64,000 bases of DNA. Origin: Hippophae tibetana (Eukaryota > Streptophyta > Magnoliopsida > Rosales > Elaeagnaceae). Location of the stretch: the NCBI GenBank assembly GCA_037013495.1, contig CM072803.1, forward strand, positions 13,162,001-13,226,000, in the 5' to 3' direction. This document shows positions 36,501 through 48,893 of the stretch, one piece after another. The notes under the pieces are model-generated. The model was not told where the DNA came from. It saw only the letters and a program-made list of their open reading frames with translations, and searched no databases. The position numbers and the translations under genes are program-made. Each line of letters begins with the position of its first letter. Positions within the stretch are counted from its first letter, which is position 1.

Positions 36501-37980
36501 GGCATCAAATTAAAAATGTAATCAGATCGGTTGCGGATTAAGATGTTTCAATTTGATCAGATGATCAAATCGAATCAAATGAGTATAAAATCAACGTTTT
36601 TGATCTGATGCATACCCCTAATTTAAACAAGAATGTTGATAGAATTAATATAGTTATATTGCAATAAAAAAGTTAATTTACTCATATTTCTTTTATTATT
36701 ATTAGTTCTTTTAAATAAAAAAACATATTTATGTTTTTTCTTACCTAGATTTTGTTATAGAATAGTTTTCTAATCTAGGCATTGGTTTATGATGATATAT
36801 GTCATATTTATGTCCATAGACTTATGTTTTTAATTTTATAAATTTAAATTTTTATATAGATTCGTGGTATCAAAAATTATGAAGATAACAATAGGGTATG
36901 AAGATTTTGTTTTTTTTTCTCAAACAACAATCAATATATCACTTGCAGTCAAACAATCACTTTAAGAACCTTACAATAAAATGAAATATAAAAGTAAATA
37001 TTTTTTTATATGTTTAATTTTTTTACTTTTAATTTAAATAATTTTAATTATTGATATATCTAAATTAATAATTTAAATTGTAACTCTTGATACTTAACGA
37101 AAACTTTATTTTCTGTAGAAAAAAAATACTTATAAATAAATTTTAAAAATATGGGTTGATGAAAATACTCTCTTATTTTGTTAAAAAAAATACTCATTTT
37201 AAATTATTCAATAAAACTACTAAATTAACCTACATTCTAGATATTTTACTACTTGCAAGTAAATTAACTTACTTTTTTATATCACAAATATATAATAATT
37301 ATAATTATTATGATAATTTTTTATTAGATATATTTACGTGGGTATTATTGTACCTATCATTAAAACTATGGATATCATTTGAGATTCATCAAAAACTTAA
37401 GATATATAATATTTTTCATTACATGTATAAAAAGTGGTGGTTTCTAGGTTTTTCGTCATCCTTGTCCACCTCTTTTATTTCATTCTTTCTTTTTCTACTT
37501 GTTTTTTTGAGTTCAGTAATATTATCAAAACTCAAATTATTATTGACATAATATTTATTCATTAATGAAAATTTTATCTAATAATAATTAAAGTGTAATT
37601 AATTGAAATGATACAATAAATCATTCATACACTTTTAATATGAAAATAACAAAAATAATTATGTTAATATAATTATTCTTTTCAACATAAAAAAGTCTTA
37701 TATGAACCAAATTACTCGTAAGTAAATATTTTTTATTGACTACTTAAAAGAGTTTCAATTATATTGTCTAAATCAAGTATTACAATTGAGATATTTACAT
37801 TGTAACAATCTCTATATGGGTTTATGATGACTCTATAAAAGTAAAGTTATCAGTGCACTTCTCTGCTTAATATTTGTTCATTTTATTCAATAAGTAGTAT
37901 TTTTATGTTAAAATATTAAAACATAAACTTTTTAGTGAAATGGGGGAAAATATTTTTTTTTTGAAATTTTTCTAGAATTT
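33540..37980. other. AT-rich DNA without supported genes
   Basis: Long stretches over about 80 percent A+T by eye with many TTTATTAAT-type motifs. The 131-codon + frame at 37156-37551 is hydrophobic and Leu/Phe/Ser/Tyr-rich, has no recognisable family pattern and lies in homogeneous AT-rich sequence; I do not call it a gene. A MITE-like block inside is listed separately. Confidence 0.5.
36013..36620. mobile_element. MITE-like element with short inverted ends
   Basis: Left end TAGGAGTGTGTAAAA and right end GATGCATACCCCTA are inverse copies at 8 of the outer 10 positions. The inside is full of CGGATCGGAT / ATCCGATC and GATCGGATT motifs in both directions, so it can fold back. No coding frame. 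Superfamily unknown. Confidence 0.45.
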
Positions 37981-38570
37981 TTAATACATAATCAATCAGA
38001 AGTTGTCATATGGACGTCATATAAGTAGGAGAGCTAACCATGAAAGCCATGTGAATTCTATGCAAGTGGAGAGGCTCAATCACGTAAAGTAGCATGTTTC
38101 TAGTAATACAGTGCCATCCTACATATCAACACGATGTTCATTTCGAATTCGTCGCTTGGTCAACGTGTTTACCACACGTCATCACTTGATTCGTCCATTT
38201 TTTCCACCCGTGCCTGATGCTATCCATAACCACGAATCATGTTACACCACGTGTCAATGAATCAGCTTGCATTGATCGAGACGAGTCCTTTCGCCATGCA
38301 CTGTGCACTAATTCGCCAATTAAATCCCCCCTCATGCCATGTGTTGTGCTCTTATTGGCTGGTGATGTTAATTTTTTCTTTTTTATCTCTTCCCTTGATC
38401 TAAAGTTGATCTAACGGTCCAGATTCTACTTGAACTTAATTTAACTCCCTACTTGCTCCATAAACCCTAATGAGCCAAAATTAATATAATTTTTATCAGT
38501 TTTTGGAGTCAAGAAGAAAAAACATAGAAAAATTCAAAAAATTCAAGAGAAAAGTGGTACTGTAATTCAA

Positions 38571-39330
38571 GAGATTGATTGTATTTCTTCTTCTTCTCCT
38601 TTCTTTATCAATTTTTAGGTCTTTCTTTATGAAAAATATGAGCTTTATGAACAAAATTATGTTTAGATAATTTATCACCATGTGATGATCTAATATTTTA
38701 CCCAAATTATGATTTCAATTTAAGTATATTATTTAATACGTTTTTTATACTATTAATGTTTAGCCAACAATTGTTCTATAAAAACAATTAAATAGAATTG
38801 AGAGAATTATTTAATTGTTTGTATCGATTAAATAACATACATAGTTCCTAGTCAAAGTTGTATGATTTTTATGTATATGATCCATAATTAATGAGCTTAA
38901 TGAGTGATATGCAATTTAATTGACATGAGAGTATAATTAAGTTAATTACTATGTGATATGTAGTTTGCTTGAAAGAGGAATATATGGTAGGTTAGATTCA
39001 ATTGATAATATAATTAATTAATAATTATATTATGGGAATTTTAGTGATTCATATGTTTAAAAAATTGAGGCATTAATTATTTTTAGATATTTTCTCATAT
39101 ATTTTCTTAATTATCAAATTCTATTTAATTAATTATTGTTATTTTTTAATTCTTTTAATTTTTCTTTCTTAAAATATAAAAACACCAAAAAAATTAATTT
39201 TCATATTTTTAGTTTTAAAAATTAGTTTCTAATAACTGAATCTCCGTGGAAATGATATTTTCTTATCATTATATTACTTGTTGCGATATGTATACTTACG
39301 TATTTATTGCACACAATTCATAATCGATCA
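38571..39330 (+). repeat. left LTR (3' part) of a gypsy element
   Basis: Matches 44062-44408 in blocks (TTTATCAATTTTTAGGTCTTTCTTTATGAAAAATATGAG-type start; TTAAAATATAAAAACA; TATCATTATATTACTTG). It ends just before a primer-binding site at 39337. The true start is upstream, perhaps in the GC-richer stretch from about 38000 (G-box CACGTG at 38254), but no partner copy allows me to place it. Confidence 0.7.
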
Positions 39331-39336
39331 AGTTTT

Positions 39337-39354
39337 TGGTACCGTTATCGGGGA
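39337..39354 (+). other. retrotransposon primer-binding site
   Basis: TGGTACCGTTATCGGGGA is a lightly mutated form of the TGGCGCCGTTGCCGGGGA site seen intact at 58132-58149, a type common in Athila/Tat-like gypsy elements. Confidence 0.75.
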
Positions 39355-39779
39355 TTATAAATACTAGAAATTAATTTTAGTTATTTTCTTAATTTTAATT
39401 TTAATTAATTTATTTATTTTTCTTTATTTATTTTTCATAATGTTTTTTACTTATTTAGTTATTTATTTTTAATTTTTATTTATTTTAAATTTAGATATCT
39501 TATCTACTACTATTAGAAACATAATTGAATCTATTTTATGAGCACAGTTTGTAAGGAAGAAATTTTGCATTTAAATCCCAAAATTGAACGTATTTTGATA
39601 TTAATAAAAAAAATAACAAGTTGTCAACCAAGTGGAAGAAATGGTTAATTCATTAGAAATAAAACAATAATGAGCAAAATTTTAACAACCAGATACCTTT
39701 AATGAATAATATGGATATAACTATGAATGAATATGCAATACCTACGTTGGAAAGGTTGAATCCAAATATTACAACGCCA

Positions 39780-40420
39780 TTTATTCAAGCTAATTAGTTT
39801 GAACTAAAGTCAGTGGTGTTTCAAATGCTACAAACAATTAGGTAATTCAGCGGATTATCAATAAAGAATCCTTATTTGCATTTCAGATTGTTTATTGAAG
39901 TTGGAGATTTATTTTAATTCAGTGGTATGACTGAAGAGTCATTTAGGTTAAGATTGTTCCCTTAATTTTTGTAAGACCGTGCTCAAGCTTGGCTGAACTC
40001 TTTTCCATTTGATTCCATTACAACTTGGAATGATTTGGCGAATAAATATTTGATGAAATATTTCCCACTAACAAAGAATACCAAGCTTAGAAATGACATT
40101 ACCTCCTATCAACAATATAAATGATAATCTTATATGAAGCATGGGAAAGATTCAAAGAATTGCTAAGAAAGTGTCCTCACCATGGTATCCCTCATTGGAT
40201 CTAAATGGAGATTTTCTACAATGGTCTCAATGCTCAAATAAGAACTATTGTTGATGCATCTGCCAATGAAGCTCTACTAGCCAAATTTTACAATCAAGAT
40301 TATAATTTACTTGAGAAAATGGCTAACAATAATTGTCAATGGCCAATGGACAGAACGACATCCACCATAAGAGTAGCTAGAGTGAATGAGGTAAAAAATA
40401 TCATGACATTTATAACTTAA
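39780..40420 (+). pseudogene. gypsy gag remnant
   Basis: Frame pieces read FRLRLFP, then AWLNSFPFDSITTWNDLANK and a FPLTKNTKLRNDITSYQQ block, then ETFYNGLN-like MEIFYNGLNAQIRTIVDASA (40205-40420). This is the capsid region of plant Ty3/gypsy gag (Athila/Tat-like). Stops (TAG near 40201) and small indels break it into at least three pieces. Confidence 0.85.
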
Positions 40421-41299
40421 GTGTCATCTTTAGTTAATCTTTTGAAAGCTCAAAAATCGCTAATAGGTATAAATCAGGTCCAAGATTAAAGGGTGTCGTG
40501 TGTGTTTTGTAGGGGAGCACATTTGTTTGATAATTGTCCAAATAATCTTGACTCAATATTATATGTGGGTAATGTGAACCTAAATAATAATCTATACTTA
40601 AACACATATAACCCATGATAGAGACAACATCCAAATTTCTCTTGAAATAACAACAATTCGGGTGGTAATCAATTCAATTGTAAATTATTTTCACCACATG
40701 GTTTCCAACAACCACAACAATCTGAAGTCCAAGAGAAAAAAGCCATCTACTGAGGACAATACAAATTCTTTTATAGAGATGATGAAAGACTTCATCCAGT
40801 CAGTAATACAAAAGTGTCCACTCAAGAGACTTTCATTTGGAATTTAGAGAACCAAATGGAGCAACTTGCTCAGGCTATAAGTCAAAGGTCTTAAGGTAAC
40901 CTTCCATATGACACAATTATAACCCAAGAAGAGAAGGTGAAGAGAATTGCAATGCCATAGCCTTGAGGAGTGGTAAAACTCTAGGAGAAGACCATGAGAA
41001 AAAAAGGATAAAGAGGAACTAGAAACTAACAAGGATGAGTAGGAACATGAAATTAATAAGAATAAGAAGGAATTAATGGATAAAAAGAGTTAAGAATTAG
41101 TGGATAAAGAGAGTAATGGAAAGGAAATAATTTAGTTAAAAAAGAAAAACCTTTACAAACCTACTATTCCTTTCTCTCAAAGACTGCAAAAGCAAAAGTT
41201 AGATACACAGTTTTCAAAATTCCTAAAAGTCTTCAAGAAACTGCACATAAACATATATTTGTAGATGCACTTGAATAGCTGCCTTCTTATGCCAAATTT

Positions 41300-41859
41300 T
41301 TGAAGAACATCCTGTCTAAGAAAAGGAGGCTTGGAGATAATGAAATAATAACCTCAACTGAAGGTTGTAGTGCCATCCTTGCTAGAAAAATACCCCAAAA
41401 TTTGAAAGATCCAACTAATTTTGACATCCCTTACATTATTGGTAACATCCACTTTGACAAGGTATCGTGTGACTTAGGTTCCAGTATTAACCTTATGTCA
41501 TTATCAATTTTTGAGAGATTAGGGGTTAGTAAAGCTAAACCCACTTCAGTTACATTACAGATGACATATAGATCAATTAAGAGACCTTGGGTGTGGTAGA
41601 AGATGTGTTAGTAAAAGTAGACAAGTTCATATTTTCGGCTGGTTTCATTGTACTAGACATGGAAGAAGACCGTAACATTTCTTTCATAATTGGTCGTCCA
41701 TTCTTAGCAACAGGAAAAGTACTCATTGATGTACAAAAAGGTGAGCTTAGAATAAGAGTGCAAGATGAACAAGTGACATTTATAGTTTTTAAAGCATCTG
41801 AATCCTATGGTATTGATAATGCTAATGAATCCTTTAGGATAGATGGTAACTTAAAATAA
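41300..41859 (+). pseudogene. gypsy aspartic protease remnant
   Basis: The first part (41300-41580) contains CDLGSSINLMSLSIFERLG, the retropepsin active-site block (D-[ST]-G replaced by DLGSS, as in many plant gypsy elements of this group). The second part (41587-41859) continues in another frame with GVVEDVLVKVDKFIF, SFIIGRPFLATGKVLIDVQK and EQVTF.VF. A one-base shift near 41580 separates the two. Reverse transcriptase, RNase H and most of integrase, expected next, are missing. Confidence 0.85.
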
Positions 41860-42089
41860 TTTGTTGAGTCACCCACACTTAAGACTATTAATGATGAAGT
41901 TGTGAATAATGAAGTAAACTCACCAAGAAAATAACTCAATCAATTTTAATTTTGAAAAATGCAATCTATGATTGATATAGTTGATTGTGTGAACTATTTG
42001 GAGGCTACACCTCTTATGTGGTTACCTAATGTGGTTGTGATGAGTTAGGATTTAAGCTCAAACAATTTGTTGAAGGACCACCAAGTTTA

Positions 42090-42340
42090 AACCTCATACT
42101 TTTACCCTACCATCCCCATTCAAGTGGGCAAGCAAAAGAGTCCAATAGAAAGGTGAAAAAATGTTGAAAATACATAAATTAGATGAGCTACAGTGAAGTA
42201 CATATAAGAATGAAAAAAAGAAAACAAAATATGGCATGCTAAGAGAATTGATAACCGTGTTTTTAAACCAAAACATAAAGTATTATTGAATAAATCAAGA
42301 CTTAAACTATTTTTAGGCAAACTCAAAAGTAAATGAACAT
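42090..42340 (+). pseudogene. gypsy integrase C-terminal remnant
   Basis: In broken frames the sequence reads like QVGKQKSPIERKVK, then HAKRI..RVFKPKHKVLLNK and SRLKLFLGKLKSK, the end of plant gypsy integrase (FK.G.KVLL..SRLKLFPGKL.SRW.GP). Directly preceding sequence is protease-related, so a deletion of several kb removed RT, RNase H and the integrase core. Confidence 0.65.
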
Positions 42341-42344
42341 AAAA

Positions 42345-43735
42345 GGATGTACCTTAGGACTTGATATGACCATCTAATCAAGAACATTAAACGTGACACT
42401 AGTTAGGAAGAAACTGAACGATATTTGACTTATATATTTTTTTTGTTTTGTAGGTGAATTAATATGGAAAGTAATAGCGCAATAAGATTGAACATTTTGA
42501 TGACAAATGTGGTGTGCTAAGACTAAGGTTTTTTTTTCTTTTTACTTTTTCATATTTATACGTGCACATTGAGGATAGTGTGCTTAAGTTTAGAAGAAGG
42601 AACTTTATTCTATACTTTAGTAATTAGTATGCATTTTAAATTTTTAGAGAATTTATTTTATTTTTAGGATGTTTAATCATGATTTGGGTAGAAATTGATA
42701 AATATATGAAAACTAAATGCATGCATGCTTGATATGAAACATATGAACTCAATGATAAAATTGGTTGTCATGACTAGGATAAGGAATATAACATACTCGT
42801 TAAGATACTTACATTAATCATGTGATATACTTGCTAGTTTTGACTCAATTGATTTAAATTTTTATGCACATATTCATGATTGGTTTCAGTGTTCTTATTG
42901 AGAGAAAATTTATAGTGAGCTATACGAGTTGATAAGATCTACAAGGTTTTAAAATCTATTTGATCATCTCTTTAAGAAAAATATTGAATTGTATTTAGCA
43001 AAAGAGATGATTTAGGCCTTATTTGGATCAATTCGAGCCTTTCAAGCTAACCATTGTTAATATTTATAGTCACCCATTTGAGCATAACAAATAACCTTTT
43101 ATATATTTAAACCACATTTTATGCCTAACAAATAAACTTTACCTTTACCCTTGCACCTTTAGCTTCTATGAAAAGAAAAAAAAAATTCATAACACAATTA
43201 TCCCTCTAAAGAAAAAGAAAAGAAAATTAAAAATAAGTTTGAGAGTGCTGTAAAGTTAGAAAAAAGAGACTTGGAATAAAAGAATAAGAAAAGAATGATA
43301 AGAGAGGGTGCACTAAAATATCAAGTTAAAGCTCAATTACAGTTAAAAAATGCATGATGAATAAAAAGAAAGCTAAGGTGTGAAAAGAGCTTAAATGTCT
43401 TCAGTTAATGACTCCTACCTAAGCCTTGTATTACAAGCATGTAAAGTCTTTATTGATCTTTAACTAAGTGCATACTTATATTAGTGGATATAGATGTGAA
43501 AAATAGACTGATGAGACTTGATCTAATATTGAATTGATTGACATGCTCATATATGTTAATTTCATGAGTGTATTGGATGATATCATGTGCGATATACACA
43601 CAAAAATGAATTCATTAAAAACCTTACATATTTTTGTATTGATGGAGCGTTGATTGATGAGTATGTGAACTTCCTTATCATAGAATCATATGACTTTTAA
43701 GGGGGATATTTTTTGCTAAATATGCATGCGTTAAT
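42345..43735 (+). other. 3' non-coding region of the gypsy element
   Basis: No frame. At 42563-42600 ACATTGAGGATAGTGTGCTTAAG plus a purine-rich stretch recurs in related form in the LARD at 59693-59725 (ACATTGAGGACAATG), a conserved non-coding mark of this gypsy group. Confidence 0.5.
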
Positions 43736-43764
43736 AGATATATATTTATGAATATACTACCCAT

Positions 43765-43870
43765 GCCAGTTTATGAATATACTAATTCACTGGATCCCAT
43801 AAGAACTTCGTAGTTAAGCGTGTTCGTACTCGAATGGGTGACTTCTTAAGATGTCCTTGTGTTGCATCCT
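43765..43870 (+). pseudogene. degenerate 5S rRNA gene (copy 1)
   Basis: CACTGGATCCCATAAGAACT, then CGTAGTTAAGCGTG, then GAATGGGTGACTTCTTAAG and GTCCTTGTGTTGCATCC match plant 5S rRNA in order, with about 12 bases missing in the GGGCGAGAGTAG region and a decayed 5' part. A T-rich terminator (TTTTTC, TTTTTTTT) follows, and a TATATATTTATG box lies about 26 bases upstream of the expected start. Internal promoter damage means it is not a working gene. Confidence 0.85.
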
Positions 43871-44023
43871 TTTTCGTTGAATCTTTTTTTTCTAGATTGA
43901 GTGTCGTTTTGTCACTTTAACAAAGAATACATGAATAATTATAAATAAGAAAAAGAAACATTATTGATCACGAAATAAATCTTACGTGAATCATTCTTAT
44001 ATATAAATGGCATTGCTATTGTT

Positions 44024-44064
44024 TTGTGCGATCATACTAGCACTAATGCACCAGATTCCATTCA
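44024..44064 (+). pseudogene. 5' fragment of a second 5S rRNA copy
   Basis: TGCGATCATACTAGCACTAA followed by TGCACCAGATTCCATTCA is the first ~40 bases of 5S rRNA, preceded by TATATATAAA at 43998-44007 (about -26, as in plant 5S genes). It stops abruptly at gypsy LTR sequence. Spacing to copy 1 is about 259 bp, like a 5S rDNA repeat unit. Confidence 0.85.
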
Positions 44065-44408
44065 ATTGATTGTATTTTTTTTTCTTTATCAATTTTTATG
44101 TCTTTCTTTATGAAAAATATGAGTTTTATGAACAAAATTTTATCTAACTAATTTATTATTTTAGGGGTCTTATGAACCCAATTTTCACCACATGATAATA
44201 TAATATTTTATCCCAATTATTTTTAGTTCTTTTAATTTTTCTTTTTTAAAATATAAAAACATAGAAAAAAATTGATTTTATTTTTTTTACTTTTTAAAAT
44301 TAGTTTTTAATAACACAATTTCTATGAAAACGATATTTTATTATCATTATATTATTTGTTGCTATACATATACTTAAATATTCATTACATATAATTAGTA
44401 TTCAATCA
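44062..44408 (+). repeat. right LTR fragment of the gypsy element
   Basis: Matches the left LTR (38571-39330) at both ends but lacks its middle ~400 bp. Its left side is cut at the 5S fragment. A decayed primer-site-like stretch follows it (TTTTGAACACCACTCTTG). Confidence 0.65.
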
Positions 44409-45019
44409 ATTTTGAACACCACTCTTGTTATTACAAGTATGGATTTATCTATTAAGGAAACACACGTACTCATCTAATCAAAGATGTCTTAATTCATGTA
44501 TGTAAAAATGAATTGGTTTTTTTTTAGGTTTTAAGTTGATAGAAGATGTTATTAAGAAAACACAAATAAATAAAATTATTATAAAAAATTTATATTAATT
44601 AATATATATTTTATTTTTGTAATATATTAAATCATGAATAAAACTATATATAAATATATTTTTGAAAATTATTACATGCATAAAAAAAATTGTGTATCAA
44701 ATATAATATTTAGATGACACTTCTTGAACAAACTGACTCAAGAATGATAACGTGAGATACAAATAATTGGTTTATATTATTATTAAGCATTAATTATTCA
44801 ATTTAAAATTTTATAAAAAAATTAAATTAATTAAAACACATTATTTAATTTAACCTAAAAGTACAAGTACGAAAACCTAAATAATATAGATAACAGCTTT
44901 TCACTGAATTAGAAAATAGTATTTTCATTTTTGTTCACATTTTTCTTGACACGTGTGTTTGGCTCAAAACTATTTTAATTTGTGAGGTGGCGAGAGTTAT
45001 ATAGAATTTTGAAGATAAT

Positions 45020-45952
45020 GGGGCCTCCCCAGGCGTTCTCATCCTCTCCAATTCTCACAATCTCAGTCTCGCATGGTCTCCTCAATTCTTCTTCTTCACC
45101 ACGACTAGGTGGTAAGCCTCATTTATTTCTAATTGGTTAATTGACTAAATAAATATATATTTTTAATTAATAATTGTTCCTTCATAGGAAACGATTGACC
45201 AGTTATTGTCGTAGCAAATTTTCTATTTTTAGATAGTTTGCTCTGAAAATAGTGTTTTTTGCTATGGAAATATCAATTATCTTCTTGAAAATGCGGGTTA
45301 AATTAAATGACTAAAGGAATCGAAATCTTTATACTAATTAGGTTTTGAAGATAAGGTTGATTTATGGTTTATGGATATCGTATTATGTGCTTGAATCTAC
45401 TTTTTATAATGAAACTGCATATACAAATGGGGATATTCCATACAACTAAACATATTTTAATTTTCTTAGAAATCAATGCTTGAGAGTTTAGTTCTTTGAA
45501 TTGTGAATTCATCATATTAAAGATTTTATGAAAGTGCATTTGATTGAAAATGGCTGCAAAGTTAATTTACTTCATCTGTTCCTCACTAAGCCTCATTTTT
45601 TTTATTCTAGCCCCTTGTTCTCTTTGTGATTCCTTCTCTTATGCATGTGTTTTCTTAACTACTTACCTCTAACTGTGATTCCTAAGTGTAAGTGTAACTA
45701 CATGTTGAACTTCCATTTTGTTAGAGCGGTTTTTACTAGTGTCAGAGCAATGTTTCTATTTTTAATGTTTGGTAAAATTATCAACTGCTTTGATAATTAT
45801 TTTTATGTGCCGGAAATAGCAATACCCTTTACAATTTGAGTTGAATCCTTGGGGGTAAATATGAATAGTTTTTTTATTTTTATAAATCTCTGCACTTATT
45901 TTACATTGCCTTATTATTATATTTTTGTTATTTCTCTTTTTCTTGTTGTTAG
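45020..45952 (+). promoter_or_regulatory. CCB1 leader exon and 5'UTR intron
   Basis: A CT-rich leader (about 45020-45111) ends at a strong donor GGTG/GTAAGC (45112). The intron runs to the acceptor TTGTTGTTAG at 45952. The second leader exon then leads to the ATG at 46072. Inferred from splice sites; a 64-codon frame inside the intron is not a gene. Confidence 0.55.
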
Positions 45953-46071
45953 TTCAATTTAGGACCAAGGAAAAACATACTCTATGACATTCAAGACTCT
46001 GGACGATACAAAATACAATTGGTCAGAATAAAACCGAAGCAAATTCCAATCATCATCTATCTCCATCTGTG

Positions 46072-47338
46072 ATGCAAATGGCAACTAAAGCATTATCAAT
46101 ACAATCACGGCTGCATCCAAATCTCAGCCACACTTTTAGCTGCTGCTCCAATTTAAAGGCAAACTGGGACTTGACTTCCCATCAACCATGGCTTGCTCGC
46201 CGCACAACACCGAGAAGAAGATTGGTCCTTCGTGCCTCTGTACTCCATGAATATCCTTTGGTGGTTCAACATATCCACCTTCACGCCCCAAATTCATTGC
46301 TTTTCCTGCTTACGGAAACTGTGGGTTATTCCTTGGCCAGCTATTACACTTCTCTGGGCCTCTTTGTCATCTCTATTCCAGGGCTCTGGTCCCTTATCAA
46401 ACGTTCTGTCAAATCCAAGGTCACTTCATTTTCAACTTTATCTTTTAATTTTGCTCCACAAAGAAGCATTTGATCTTCAATTTGGGATTATTTTTGTGCA
46501 AATTCCAGATTGTGCAGAAGACATATATAGGTGATGGAGAAGTGAAGAAAGAGCCAAAGCAAGTTGCTGGGGAAATTCTATCATTTTTCACTCGTAACAA
46601 CTTCGTGGTGATTAATAGAGGAGATACTATTACGTATGTCATCTAAGAAACTATACTTTCATACTTGTACTTATATTCTCTGCCTGTTTCATATTCTCAT
46701 CCGAAAACTCTATTCCCTGTTACCATTAATTTTGCAATGAGTGGTTCTCCTTGTGGTTTTATGGTCTGGTGAGTATGACTCTCTATCTCTGTTTCAAGTC
46801 GCATTTTCAAAGCACACAAAATACCATTTTATCTAAAAAGAATTTGTAATAATTAATTTTTCTTAAATAAGGTTTGAAGGCATGATGGTACCAAGCCGAG
46901 GCCAAGCAGCATTGCTGACATTTTGCACCTGCATCAGCATGGCAAGTGTTGCCCTCGTTCTTACAATAACTTTTCCAGATTTTGGCAATAACTGGTTCTG
47001 GCTTACAATCCTGAGTCCACTAGCGTAAGTCCAGGAGGTCATGGCCATGATTGTGGTTACTGAACTCCTTATTAAAAATCAACTTAATTTTGCTCGAAAT
47101 CTGAAGGGAAAGAAAGTTTTGCTAGTTAATTTATTAAATTTTTTAACACAGGGGAGTTTATTATTGGAGAAGAGCGTCAAGAAAGGAGCAAATCAAGGTC
47201 AAAGTGGTTGTTGCAGATGATGGGATGCTATCCGAGATAATTGTTCAAGGGGATGACCAACAAGTAGAACAAATGAGGAAAGAGCTTCAGCTTAGTGAAA
47301 AAGGCATGGTCTATGTCAAGGGCTTATTTGAGAAGTGA
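46072..47338 (+). CDS. CCB1: CCB1, cofactor assembly of complex C (cytochrome b6f)
   Basis: Chloroplast thylakoid protein needed, with CCB2-CCB4, to attach haem c' (ci) covalently to cytochrome b6. Exons 46072-46419, 46509-46633, 46872-47024 and 47152-47338 join in frame (270 residues). The Arg/Ser-rich, acid-poor first ~60 residues act as a transit peptide. Hydrophobic segments: SLASYYTSLGLFVISIPGLW (~90-110), AALLTFCTCISMASVALVLT (~170-195) and FWLTILSPLAGVYYW (~203-218). Family blocks LIKRSVKSK, KEPKQVAGEILSFFTR, VPSRGQAALLTFCTC and ELQLSEKGMVYVKGLFE are nearly identical to Arabidopsis CCB1. The second ATG at 46078 (MATK) is an equally good start. No lesion is visible, so the gene is probably functional. 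Confidence 0.95.
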
Positions 47339-47559
47339 TGAGAATGCTGCAATAACGTGGATATGGCTGATCATTTGTTTGTTTACACCTGAACTTACAA
47401 CTCTCAAGAAATGCATTCCATGTGGTCATTTACATGGAGTTGGATGAGAATTAGATAAAGGCTTTCGGTTTTTGTGATTAAGTTGTTTTGACATCTTCTT
47501 TGTATAACATTCATTTCATATATTCGTATATACAAATTAATTTTATCAAAAACTGTTGC

Positions 47560-48890
47560 TGTACTTTTTCCTCTCTAATATGACACATTCTAAATTGTGC
47601 AGTAGCCATTGTTTCCGAGGGTGCCTGGTGTTTACTTTAGTGTTTTGAACTTCCTTTGCCCAGAAAGCTTGACTATATGTTTGTAGTGCTCAAAATTTGC
47701 ATTTTTAGACAATATTAGTTGGAGCTATCTTGAATTTTCTTATTTTCTTGATCACTCTATGGGTTTACTAAAGCTGTTCAGTTGAATCCATTATTTGCTA
47801 TGCACAGACATGGATTAATTATTCAATCTGAAGATTTCATGTCCTCTCCCACCGTAGTGGACTTGAAGAATTCCAAATTGCACTCATCTGGTTATTGCCA
47901 GTATGGACATCTTATACATTAATTATGTACATGTGCATCATGAACAGAGTACATGAGTGATTTTGGTACCCTTTTAAAAAAATCCCTAATAACTTACAAT
48001 TTCTCTTCTTCAAACTAGGGCTAAGCGTTTGATCGAAATATCTGTTTTCATCAATTGAATCCAATTTGATCTGAATTAGATTATAATATTTTTAATTCAA
48101 AATCAATCCAGTGAAATAATCAACATGAATTCGAACATATTATAGATTTTTAGATTAGATAAAGGTTGAATTGAGTTCAAAACTCATTTATGAATTAATG
48201 TCGTATATATTTTACTTTTAAACAAAATAGCTGCAGATGAATGTTCCCTTATTAAAATATTTTGATCTCAAACATTTAAATACTTCTCTCAAATTCACTT
48301 CTAACCATAATATTTTATTTTAAATCACTTATCTTCAAACAAATTCTAAGAGAAGCACATTCAATTACCTTCGTTATCTTAGGAATATTAAAGCAATGGT
48401 ACTTTTCTATTAATCTCATTTGGTACGTATAATGGGAGTCTACGGGTGTCCCTATCATACTCAAGAAGACTAATTGTTTCACTGTAAAGGTTTAGAAGGA
48501 CCCTAAATAGAAGTTTTTGGACTATTGGTGAAAAATGTACTAAAATTGATTTCATGTACTCCTTATACACGAGTCATGAACACGATGTACATGATCATAA
48601 ACATAGTGCATGAGTAATTTTGTTACATTTTTTTTAACTCCTTGCTAACGAACTACATGCAATCATTGCATTATTGAGTATCCTCAATACTGAATAGAAT
48701 AAATGTGGAGCCAAGTTTTTACTTTACAGACAATTTGTTTTGCCACCTTAAATCAATATCGTATACAATTAAAATTACACTCAAAGTTTCTTGAGAAATT
48801 GAATGATCTCAAATCTTAAAGACATTTCATAATATAAGATCTCAAATCTCAAATGGTTTTTTATTACAAACATGCAACACTATTTGAGAA
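47560..48890. other. intergenic DNA
   Basis: The CCB1 3' end fades out by about 47560. No gene is supported. Around 48015-48200 a diverged repeat rich in TTGATCTGAATTAG/GAATCCAATT motifs resembles the MITE-like blocks elsewhere. A direct repeat CACTCAAAGTTTCTTGA occurs at 48779 and 48891. Confidence 0.4.
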
Positions 48891-48893
48891 CAC

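Noticed and set aside
37156..37551. 131-codon + frame with many hydrophobic residues
   Set aside because: Made of A/T-rich codons in uniformly A/T-rich DNA, no known family pattern, no splice or promoter context.
45645..45839. 64-codon + frame upstream of CCB1
   Set aside because: Lies inside the probable 5'UTR intron and has no recognisable similarity.
46193..46534. 113-codon + frame overlapping CCB1 exon 1 in another phase
   Set aside because: Shifted frame through exon 1 and intron 1 of CCB1; the CCB1 frame is strongly conserved.
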